Origin: Selenomonadaceae bacterium
GTDB lineage: Bacteria > Bacillota > Negativicutes > Selenomonadales > Selenomonadaceae
NCBI GenBank assembly: GCA_016286075.1
Contig: JAEERZ010000175.1
Span: 1 to 5,013 of the forward strand
Reading direction: 5' to 3'
DNA length: 5,013 nt
Part shown: positions 1 through 5,013 of the stretch, in pieces
Layout: every line of letters begins with the position of its first letter
How positions within the stretch are numbered: position 1 is the first letter of the stretch
The notes under the pieces: generated by a model
The model's database searches: none
What the model was told of the DNA's origin: nothing
What the model saw: only the letters and a program-made list of their open reading frames with translations
Program-made: the position numbers and the translations under genes

Positions 1-268
1 CGCTGGCGTTCTGCTCGGCGTGGACGGCCACGCAAAGCTCATAATTCTGCCCTTTGGGAACATGCAATCGCTCGCGTTCGCAAACGCCCGTGTCGATGCA
101 GTTCGCTTCGCCGCGGGGCGCGCCGTTGTAGCCGGTACTGATGATGATTTTATCTTTGACGATGATCGCGCCGTATTTCCTGCGCAGGCAGGTGGAACGC
201 CGCCCGACGGCGCGGGCGATATCAAGGAAATATTCGGTCCAATCCGGCCTCGTCTGCGTTTCGCTCAT
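1..268 (-). CDS. dCMP deaminase family protein (ComEB-like), N-terminal part, cut by window edge
   Basis: This is a zinc-dependent cytidine/deoxycytidylate deaminase family protein. Family members deaminate dCMP to dUMP in the cytosol, feeding dTMP synthesis; the ComEB branch has this domain. About 89 residues are visible. They include the substrate-pocket stretch STGYNGAPRG (residues 44-53) and the catalytic HAE motif (H83 zinc ligand, E85 proton shuttle) followed by QNA. The second half of the zinc site, a PCxxC motif, must lie beyond position 1, so activity cannot be judged. The start is ATG at 268, with GGGAGG-type SD just upstream. It follows the YqgF-like gene by 37 bases with no clear terminator, so co-transcription is likely. 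The exact substrate (dCMP rather than another cytosine nucleotide) is inferred from family resemblance. Confidence 0.9.
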   Translation of the reverse strand, partial: MSETQTRPDWTEYFLDIARAVGRRSTCLRRKYGAIIVKDKIIISTGYNGAPRGEANCIDTGVCERERLHVPKGQNYELCVAVHAEQNAS

Positions 269-274
269 TACTAT

Positions 275-282
275 TCCTCCCC
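275..282 (-). promoter_or_regulatory. Ribosome binding site of the dCMP deaminase gene
   Basis: The minus strand reads GGGGAGGA here, six bases before the ATG at 268. This supports that start and independent translation initiation after the 37-base gap. Confidence 0.7.
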
Positions 283-305
283 GCCGCACCCGGCGCGCGG
301 CGCTT

Positions 306-707
306 TCATTTTCTTCGGTTAATCAGATACCTCTGCGCCAAAAGCACCGCCACATAATCGTCCACCGGCTCCGGCGGCACCTGCATGCTTGTCGGAAAAA
401 ACCGCCGCCATCCCGTGGGCGGATTCGCCTTCCAATAGGCGCGTCTGGCGTCGTCGGTAGTCCTGTATTCGTCCACGATCTCGATGGGAATATCCGGCAA
501 GTTTTCCCGAATTGTCGCCTCCGCGGCGCGACTTGTCGTACCGTTTCCCAAAAGAATCCGCTCCGGCGAAAACCGCCGGACTCTTTCCGCCATCTCGTCG
601 GCCAGCCAGACCGTGGCAACGACGCTTTGCTCCAGCACTTCCCCATCCTCCGCCACAATGGCAACGCCGCATTTCTCCCGCCCCGGATCGATTGCCGCGA
701 CAACCAT
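306..707 (-). CDS. YqgF/RuvC-like RNase H-fold protein (putative Holliday-junction-resolvase-like nuclease)
   Basis: This is a 133-residue protein with the outline of the YqgF/RuvX branch of the RNase H-fold nucleases. Family members act in 16S rRNA 5'-end maturation or resemble Holliday junction resolvases. Visible hallmarks are AIDPG near the N-terminus (D7), ILLGNGT (51-57) at the place of the family glycine loop, VDEYRTTDDARRAY (78-91) supplying E80, and VDDYVAVLLAQRYL (115-128) supplying D116/D117. Together these give a D-E-D acidic set. It departs from classical YqgF: it lacks the LPLNMDG loop, has DEYRTT in place of DERLST, and carries a WRRFFPTSMQVPPEP stretch before the last acidic motif. 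It is therefore probably a divergent paralogue rather than the housekeeping ruvX/yqgF gene. GTG at 713 is in frame but only one base from the SD; ATG at 707 has a 7-base spacer and is preferred. Fold assignment is fairly sure; the cellular substrate is unknown. Confidence 0.85.
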   Translation of the reverse strand: MVVAAIDPGREKCGVAIVAEDGEVLEQSVVATVWLADEMAERVRRFSPERILLGNGTTSRAAEATIRENLPDIPIEIVDEYRTTDDARRAYWKANPPTGWRRFFPTSMQVPPEPVDDYVAVLLAQRYLINRRK

Positions 708-714
708 CGGCACG

Positions 715-721
715 ACCTCCT
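715..721 (-). promoter_or_regulatory. Strong SD of the YqgF-like gene, decides the ATG start
   Basis: The minus strand reads AGGAGGT here, next to the TAA stop of the DUF3084 gene (724-722). The spacer is 7 bases to ATG 707 but only 1 base to the in-frame GTG 713, so ATG 707 is the likely start. The tight packing against the upstream stop suggests coupled translation. Confidence 0.75.
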
Positions 722-1897
722 TTATTCCGCCGTGCCTTCCGCTTCCACGACGAGCCGCAGGCGCAACGGCCCAACGGAATCCGTCTGCTCCCTGGCATAA
801 GCGCTGATCTTACCCGTCCCTCGGGTAGCCGCCACAGCGTTGACCGCTTCATAGAACTGCGAACTCGCCATGACGCCGACGCTGCCCCGAATCGGATCGG
901 GCAGGACGCCCTGCTCCTTCGCCACAGCGTTAACCTCCTGCAGCAAACTCATGACGATATTCTCCGCTTCGCCCTGTTGGTCAGTGGAAAGAAGGAATGA
1001 ACGGGCAAGCACAAGTTCGCCCTGCCGATATACGGTACGGTTTTTGAACATCTCCAACGTCGCGCGCACCGGCTCTCCTCTCACAAGATTGCCCGCCGCG
1101 ACGATGCGCACCACCGCGTCGTCCCCGGTCTCGGCAATGACCTTCGCCGCTTCCTCGAACTCCGGCGTGTAAATCCAAACAAGATTCTCCTCTTTGTCCG
1201 CGCCGAGCCGCTCCGCTACGCCTGCATTGGCCAGCTGAAGCAACGCCCCCATATCGCCGCGGATCTCCTCCGACGGGCGACCGCTGCGGACAACGCCGCT
1301 GGACAACACTTCGCCGGCGCGGAATATGATGTCGCCCTCGCGCATGATGATAAGGCCTTCGCGAAGAGCCTCCGTGCGCTGCTCCAGTTCCTTGTTCTCC
1401 GTCGCCAATGTACCGTTTTGCGCGGTGAGGTTTTCGTTCGCCGCAGTCAGTTCCCGCTTCGCGGTTTCCAGCTGCGCGTTGCCTTCGGTCAATTCCTGTG
1501 TTCGAACTTCCAATTCCGCCTGTTCCTGTTTCAGCGCGTCCACTTCGCCCTGAGATTTTTTCAGCGCTTCTCCCGCCGCCCGTTGCTGCTTTTCCGCCGC
1601 GGCCAGCTTCTGCCCGGCCTCGTCCAGCCGCGCCTGCGTGCCCCGCATTTCCTCGTTGAGCTTTTCCATTCCGAAAAGAGCGACGCGCACGTTTTCCGAG
1701 GCCGCCGCCAGCACCGCGAAGGTCAGCGTCGTGATGACGACGCCGGTGATAATCGTGACGATGACCGAAGTGTGGCGCGGGCGAAGCCCGAACAGGGAAA
1801 GCTTCTTCTTGCCCACCTTGGAGCCGACGCGGTCGCCGATGACCGCGATGGCTCCGCCGGTAACGATCAGAGCCGCTATGAGAACGATTCCGTACAT
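722..1897 (-). CDS. DUF3084 domain-containing membrane protein with long coiled coil
   Basis: This is a 391-residue protein of the DUF3084 family, whose function is not established. Residues 2-21 and about 43-67 form two hydrophobic membrane segments. The loop between them is strongly basic (R23, K27, K30-K32, R39, R41) and contains KKKLSLFGLRP, which I recall as conserved in the family. By the positive-inside rule this loop is cytoplasmic, placing both ends of the protein in the periplasm. Residues about 76-182 are rich in E, Q, K, A and L with heptad-like spacing and almost no proline, predicting a long coiled coil. Residues about 183-391 look like a mixed alpha/beta globular domain (GLIIMREGDIIFRAGEVLSSG, then repeated VVRIVAAG- and RLVVEAEG-type strands). 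The ATG at 1897 was chosen because it begins directly with the membrane segment and has an AAGAAGG SD 10 bases upstream. An in-frame upstream start at 1993 would overlap lptF/G and add an implausible Arg/Cys-rich leader. Its place in the Lpt operon suggests an envelope role (inference). Confidence 0.9.
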   Translation of the reverse strand: MYGIVLIAALIVTGGAIAVIGDRVGSKVGKKKLSLFGLRPRHTSVIVTIITGVVITTLTFAVLAAASENVRVALFGMEKLNEEMRGTQARLDEAGQKLAAAEKQQRAAGEALKKSQGEVDALKQEQAELEVRTQELTEGNAQLETAKRELTAANENLTAQNGTLATENKELEQRTEALREGLIIMREGDIIFRAGEVLSSGVVRSGRPSEEIRGDMGALLQLANAGVAERLGADKEENLVWIYTPEFEEAAKVIAETGDDAVVRIVAAGNLVRGEPVRATLEMFKNRTVYRQGELVLARSFLLSTDQQGEAENIVMSLLQEVNAVAKEQGVLPDPIRGSVGVMASSQFYEAVNAVAATRGTGKISAYAREQTDSVGPLRLRLVVEAEGTAE

Positions 1898-1955
1898 ATC
1901 CCTTGTGCCTTCTTTCGCAACGAAAATCCGCAAACAGCAATCCGGCTGCCGCGCT

Positions 1956-3062
1956 TCAGCGCGACGCCTGCCGGATAAAGAATAACCCCGCAAAGAAGCA
2001 GATGATATTGGGCATCCAAACGCCGAGCCAAAGGGGCACGGCGCTGCTCTGGCCTATCGCGCCCATCAATACCATCAGCATATAATAAATGAAAATGACG
2101 ATCAGGCTGACCGCGAACCCCCGGGACGACCCGGAACGGTTCGGCTGCAGGCCCAGCGGCATGCCGACCAACGCGAATACGAAGCTGGCGAAGGGGATCG
2201 TGACGCGCTGATACATCTCCGTCTCCAGCTTGGACGTATCGACGTATTGATCGGAAAGAATCTTGATTTGCTCCTTCAATTCCCGGATCGTCATCGCCTC
2301 GGGCCTCTTCTGGGCGTTCACGATCTCCTGCGGGCTTTGGTTCACCGGCAAGGTCTGGGTATCAAAATGCACCGTATGCCGGGAAAGCTGTTCCTGGTTT
2401 TCTCCCCGGGTGACGTCGTAAATGACGCCCTGGTGCATCACCCATTCATTTTCCTTCCATTCGGCGTAGGCCGCATTTTCCACATGCGTCGCTTTCCCCT
2501 GGTCAAAAATCTGTATCGTGATGCCTTCCATCTGCTGCGTATCGCCGTTATAGCGGCGCGCGTACAGCAGGCGCTGGATCGTGCCGGATTTGATGTCCTT
2601 GATGATGATATGGTCCTGCGACTTCGGCGCCACGTTTTTCTTGATTTCATAGTTGAGCACGCGCTCGTAAGCGTCGTTGGACCACGGCACGATGTATTCG
2701 TTGAACCAAACGGAAAACAGGCTCATGACAAAGCCGAGGATGACGCCCGGCACGCAAAGCCGTTTAAAGCTGATACCGCAGGACAGCATCGCGGTAATCT
2801 CGCTGCCGCTGGAAAGCCGTCCGAAGGCCAGCAGCGTCGCCAAAAGCATCGACATCGGAAACGTCCAGACGATGACCCCCGGCAGGCTCAAAACGAAAAT
2901 CTTTGCCACCGAAGCCAGGGAGGCGCCATAGTCCGTGATGTACTCCGCGATGCGGAACAGCGTCCCGGAACCCATGAATACGGCTGTGAACGCGCAAATG
3001 CTGAACAGGAACGTCAGCAGTATTTCTTTGAAAATATATTTGTCTAAAATACGGATATGCAT
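1956..3062 (-). CDS. LptF/LptG family LPS export permease
   Basis: This is the inner-membrane permease of the LPS extraction ABC transporter (YjgP/YjgQ family). It takes LPS from the outer leaflet and passes it to LptC. The protein is 368 residues, normal for the family. It has the expected layout: three N-terminal membrane segments (about 14-38, 52-80, 101-122), a periplasmic beta-jellyroll region (about 138-255), and three C-terminal segments (about 287-304, 316-337, 343-363). The stretch SSGSEITAMLSCGIS (84-98), between segments 2 and 3, resembles the conserved cytoplasmic coupling region that contacts LptB. FASFVFALVGMPLGLQ in segment 4 is also family-like. ATG 3062 is given as the start; TTG 3068, two codons upstream, lies closer to the GGAG SD (5 against 11 bases) and is a real alternative. 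It follows lptB by 14 bases. LptF and LptG cannot be told apart from this sequence. Only one permease gene is present here. Confidence 0.93.
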   Translation of the reverse strand: MHIRILDKYIFKEILLTFLFSICAFTAVFMGSGTLFRIAEYITDYGASLASVAKIFVLSLPGVIVWTFPMSMLLATLLAFGRLSSGSEITAMLSCGISFKRLCVPGVILGFVMSLFSVWFNEYIVPWSNDAYERVLNYEIKKNVAPKSQDHIIIKDIKSGTIQRLLYARRYNGDTQQMEGITIQIFDQGKATHVENAAYAEWKENEWVMHQGVIYDVTRGENQEQLSRHTVHFDTQTLPVNQSPQEIVNAQKRPEAMTIRELKEQIKILSDQYVDTSKLETEMYQRVTIPFASFVFALVGMPLGLQPNRSGSSRGFAVSLIVIFIYYMLMVLMGAIGQSSAVPLWLGVWMPNIICFFAGLFFIRQASR

Positions 3063-3073
3063 AGGCAAAAATA

Positions 3074-3078
3074 CTCCT
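3074..3078 (-). promoter_or_regulatory. SD of the LptF/G permease gene, overlapping the lptB stop codon
   Basis: The minus strand reads AGGAG here, overlapping the TAG stop of lptB (3079-3077). It lies 5 bases before TTG 3068 and 11 before ATG 3062. The overlap suggests translational coupling of the ATPase and its permease, and leaves the exact permease start undecided. Confidence 0.55.
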
Positions 3079-3865
3079 ACAACGTGAAATTATCGCCCAG
3101 ATAGAACTTTTTCGCCAACGGGTCGTTCGCCACCGTGTCCCGGTCCCCCTCGATGAGAATCTCGCCGAGGTTCATGATGTACGCCCGATCGACGATATTC
3201 AAGGTCTCCCGCACATTGTGGTCGGTAATCAGGATGCCGATGCCCCGTTCCCGGAGATACGCGATGATTCCCTGTATATCCGCCACGGCAATGGGGTCGA
3301 CGCCTGCAAAGGGTTCGTCCAGCAATATGAACCGCGGCTCGATGGCTAAGCAGCGGGCAATCTCCACCCGCCGCCGCTCGCCGCCGGAAAGCTCCGTCCC
3401 GCGCCGTTCCTTGACGTGCGTAACGTGAAATTCCTCCAGGAGAGCGTCCATACGGTCTTTTCGTTCCGCCGGCGACAGCTCCGTCGTCTCCAAGATCGCC
3501 ATCAGATTTTCTTCGACGGTCAGGCGCCGGAAAATCGACGCTTCCTGCGCCAGATAGCTGATGCCCATGGCAGCCCTCTGATGCATCGGCAGATTGCTGA
3601 CCTCTTGGTCGCCGATGAAAACTTCCCCGGCGTTCGGATGCTCCAAGCCGATAATCATGTAAAAGGTCGTCGTCTTGCCCGCGCCGTTGGGCCCCAAAAG
3701 TCCGACAATCTCACCCGTGCGCATCTGCAGGGAAACGCCGTTTACCACGTTCCTATTTTTAAAGGTCTTGACGAGGTCCTTGACTTCAATGGTCATCTGC
3801 TCGTGGGAAGCGGCTCTTTGCTCGAAGACGCGCCCCTGCGCGCCCGCCCCTCCGTGATTGTCCAT
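3077..3865 (-). CDS. lptB: LPS export ABC transporter ATP-binding protein LptB
   Basis: This is the cytoplasmic ATPase that, as a dimer, drives LPS extraction by the LptF/G permease. All ABC ATPase motifs are intact (numbering from ATG 3865): Walker A GPNGAGKT (58-65), Q-loop glutamine in YLAQEASIFR (Q107), signature LSGGE (159-163), Walker B FILLDE (179-184, D183, catalytic E184), D-loop AGVDP, and switch histidine in TDHN (H216). YLAQEASIFR and FAGVDPIAV are typical of LptB and separate it from general amino-acid ABC ATPases. The core starts at MTIEVKDLVKTF; the preferred ATG at 3865 adds 23 residues before it, giving 262 residues against about 240 usual. That ATG has a GAGGAG SD with a 6-base spacer. 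ATG 3958 would add a further 31 hydrophilic residues (KKEKKNSNR...) and overlap lptA by 26 bases. It has no good SD, but codon-position base use there is coding-like. ATG 3796 gives the canonical length but has a poor SD. Confidence 0.95.
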   Translation of the reverse strand: MDNHGGAGAQGRVFEQRAASHEQMTIEVKDLVKTFKNRNVVNGVSLQMRTGEIVGLLGPNGAGKTTTFYMIIGLEHPNAGEVFIGDQEVSNLPMHQRAAMGISYLAQEASIFRRLTVEENLMAILETTELSPAERKDRMDALLEEFHVTHVKERRGTELSGGERRRVEIARCLAIEPRFILLDEPFAGVDPIAVADIQGIIAYLRERGIGILITDHNVRETLNIVDRAYIMNLGEILIEGDRDTVANDPLAKKFYLGDNFTL

Positions 3866-3871
3866 CCGGGG

Positions 3872-3877
3872 CTCCTC
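3872..3877 (-). promoter_or_regulatory. Likely SD of lptB, favouring the ATG at 3865
   Basis: The minus strand reads GAGGAG, 6 bases before ATG 3865. The other possible starts (3958 and 3796) have only weak matches to the anti-SD sequence, so this site is the main argument for the 262-residue form. Confidence 0.55.
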
Positions 3878-3932
3878 GGTCGTATTCGTTTCCGTTATCT
3901 CCTTGTCAGCCGGCTGCTCCGGTGAAAGGCGG

Positions 3933-4676
3933 TTACTGTTCTTCTTTTCCTTCTTCATTTGTCACCGTTTCCGTATTGCTCCTGTCCTTCAAAAACACCG
4001 TCAAACGTCCGCTTTTCAGCGTATTGTTTTCCTGTACTGCCCAAGCGTGCCCTGTCAACACCAGTTTCCCGGTTTCTTTTCCGAAATATTCGGCTTCGTC
4101 TCCGCCACCCTCGAAATCCCTCGGCGGGCTGATGATATGGGCGTTGCCCACGCCCTTCGCGTGTTCGGTTTTCGTCCAGCCTTCCATATAATCGGCGGTA
4201 AAAGTGCCCTCCGCCGCAGACAAGGAACCGCCCTCCGGCAGACAGGCATATCCTTCCTCGTTGTCATATTCGACGATAGGGGCATCCACCCGCTTGTCTT
4301 TCTGCCAGCCGTGCACGTTCCCGATTGCCCTCATTTTTGTTTTCGACACCAGTTCGATGCGGTCGCAGTCCAGATGCATATCCTCTTTATCCGCAACGAC
4401 GCCGCCTGTCATCATTCCCGTCGAAGTTTTTGTATTGTAAGCGGCGGACGCCCCCGTTACCACGCCGCCGTCATAATGAATCACGACGTTACCTTCCGCC
4501 TTCATCTGGCCCGTTTTTACATTGTATTCCACCGTATCCGCGTTGAGCTCCGAAATCCCTTTCTGGCTTTCAGTCTTTTGCGTTTCGCCCTCGGGCGCAG
4601 CCAACGCCACCGCCGAAGCCAGCAGGCAGCCCGCCGCCAACGCCGCCCACCCCGCAGCCGTCTTAAACCGTCTCAT
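3933..4676 (-). CDS. lptA: LPS transport periplasmic protein LptA (OstA-like)
   Basis: This is the periplasmic bridge protein that carries LPS from the inner-membrane complex to the outer membrane. Residues 1-26 form a Sec signal peptide: basic MRRFK, hydrophobic core, and AVALA before A27 as a likely cleavage site. The mature part shows OstA-type beta repeats of roughly 20-28 residues, for example ADTVEYNVKTGQMKAEGNV (46-64), ASAAYNTKTSTGMMTGGVV (76-94), CDRIELVSKTKMRAIGNV (104-121), ADYMEGWTKTEHAKGVGNA (161-179) and DEAEYFGKETGKLVLTGHA (193-211). Each ends in the family's (E/T/I/V)GN or TG turn. At 247 residues it is longer than the E. coli protein (about 185). It ends in an acidic, hydrophilic tail (DRSNTETVTNEEGKEEQ). 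Its start overlaps the lptC stop as ATGA and is preceded by AAGGAG 10 bases upstream. LptA and LptC share a fold; the signal peptide and position beside lptB favour LptA. Confidence 0.9.
   Translation of the reverse strand: MRRFKTAAGWAALAAGCLLASAVALAAPEGETQKTESQKGISELNADTVEYNVKTGQMKAEGNVVIHYDGGVVTGASAAYNTKTSTGMMTGGVVADKEDMHLDCDRIELVSKTKMRAIGNVHGWQKDKRVDAPIVEYDNEEGYACLPEGGSLSAAEGTFTADYMEGWTKTEHAKGVGNAHIISPPRDFEGGGDEAEYFGKETGKLVLTGHAWAVQENNTLKSGRLTVFLKDRSNTETVTNEEGKEEQ
4673..4676 (-). other. ATGA stop/start overlap between lptC and lptA
   Basis: The TGA stop of lptC (4675-4673) shares bases with the ATG start of lptA (4676-4674). This is a classic arrangement for translational coupling and shows that the two periplasmic Lpt genes are on one transcript. 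Confidence 0.9.
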
Positions 4677-5013
4677 TTTGCTTTCTCTCCTTTTTTGTCC
4701 TTCTCCTGAACAAAATGCACTTTACCCGTCGCCCGAAACGCTTTGAACTCGTCCCAGCCTTCTATCCGATCCGCTTCCAGCCTCATGCCCGGCTGCTCGA
4801 CGCGCGCATCGCCCGTCGCGACCAAAAGGTCCTTGCCGCTCACCCATTCCAGCTCTTTACAGATGAGTTTCGTGCCGTCCGACATGACTGCCGTCACGCC
4901 CCCGCTGAGCTTCACGTTTTTCGTCTTGCTGTCATAGTTGCCCGAAGGCGCCGTCAGCGTGAGCTCCTTGCCGTCGGGAAAATAATATTTCCCCTTTGCG
5001 TCCGTAAATCTTG
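4673..5013 (-). CDS. lptC: LPS export protein LptC, C-terminal part, cut by window edge
   Basis: This open frame enters from the right edge and stops at TGA 4675-4673; about 113 codons are visible, beginning RFTDAKGKYYFPDGKELTL. LptC is the bitopic inner-membrane protein that receives LPS from the permease and hands it to LptA through matching beta-jellyroll folds. The visible part shows alternating beta-strand and turn units typical of LptC/OstA proteins: LTAPSGNYDSKTKNVKLSGGV, then CKELEWVSGKDLLVATGDARV, then LEADRIEGWDEFKAFRATGKVHF, followed by a lysine-rich tail (VQEKDKKGEKAK). The N-terminal membrane anchor is outside the window. GTG at 4915 lies within a repeat and is not a true start, because coding character continues upstream to the edge. 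LptC rather than a second LptA is inferred from position immediately before lptA and from the pattern of the last repeat. Confidence 0.88.
   Translation of the reverse strand, partial: RFTDAKGKYYFPDGKELTLTAPSGNYDSKTKNVKLSGGVTAVMSDGTKLICKELEWVSGKDLLVATGDARVEQPGMRLEADRIEGWDEFKAFRATGKVHFVQEKDKKGEKAK

Noticed and set aside
269..305. GC-rich GCCGC...GCGGC inverted repeat between the YqgF-like and deaminase genes, considered as a terminator.
   Set aside because: The stem is only five pairs, it has no U-tract, and it merges into the SD of the next gene, so it does not look like an intrinsic terminator.
981..1940. A 319-codon minus-strand open frame in a second phase over the DUF3084 gene.
   Set aside because: Its product is dominated by Gly, Arg and His (frame-shadow composition), while the overlapping DUF3084 frame has membrane segments, a coiled coil and an SD.
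1898..1993. Upstream in-frame start of the DUF3084 gene at 1993, adding 32 residues.
   Set aside because: It overlaps the end of the permease gene. The added leader (SGRRRAEARQPDCC) is unlike a membrane protein N-terminus, and ATG 1897 begins immediately before the first membrane segment.
2247..3047. A 266-codon open frame on the plus strand opposite the LptF/G permease gene.
   Set aside because: It lies entirely antisense to a clearly recognised membrane protein gene. Its translation is rich in H, R, D and Q with no recognisable domain, as expected for the mirror frame of a GC-rich gene.
4626..4641. Possible lipobox in the LptA signal peptide (LAAGC, Cys17), which loosely fits the bacterial lipoprotein pattern.
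   Set aside because: The hydrophobic core continues for nine residues past the Cys to a standard AVALA-A signal peptidase I site, and known LptA proteins are soluble. A lipoprotein is possible but less likely.
3858..4709. A 283-codon plus-strand open frame opposite lptA and the start of lptB.
   Set aside because: It is antisense to genes with clear motifs, has no SD-supported start that I could see, and shows no recognisable domain.

Overview
The window looks like one stretch of a chromosomal, minus-strand operon from a diderm (outer-membrane-bearing) bacterium. It encodes the lipopolysaccharide transport (Lpt) machinery, followed by three genes that are not obviously part of it. The gene order (lptC, lptA, lptB, one LptF/LptG-type permease, a DUF3084 protein, a YqgF/RuvC-like nuclease), the fairly high GC content and the LptB sequence suggest a member of the Negativicutes (diderm Firmicutes, for example Selenomonas or Acidaminococcus relatives). 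That assignment is from memory of family sequences and was not tested by search. Nothing points to a mobile element, phage, CRISPR array or RNA gene.

Layout in transcription order, from the high-coordinate end down. The C-terminal part of LptC enters at the right edge (5013-4673). Its stop overlaps the LptA start in an ATGA (4676-4673). LptA ends at 3933. LptB, the ATPase, ends at 3077, and its start is ambiguous: ATG 3865 has a strong Shine-Dalgarno (SD) sequence, while ATG 3958 overlaps lptA. The LptF/G permease follows after 14 bases and ends at 1956. A 58-base gap leads to the DUF3084 protein (1897-722), then 14 bases to the YqgF-like protein (707-306), then 37 bases to the N-terminal part of a dCMP deaminase family protein (268-1), which runs off the left edge. 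No convincing terminator or internal promoter was seen, and there is no gene-free stretch longer than about 70 bases. Long open frames on the plus strand lie opposite these genes and are treated as shadows.

How the genes work together: LptB dimers power extraction of LPS by the inner-membrane permease. LptC and LptA form the beta-jellyroll bridge carrying LPS across the periplasm towards the outer membrane. The DUF3084 protein has two N-terminal membrane segments and a long coiled coil that the positive-inside rule places in the periplasm. That makes it the most interesting uncharacterised gene here and a candidate envelope factor. The YqgF-like protein and the deaminase look like housekeeping genes co-transcribed downstream.
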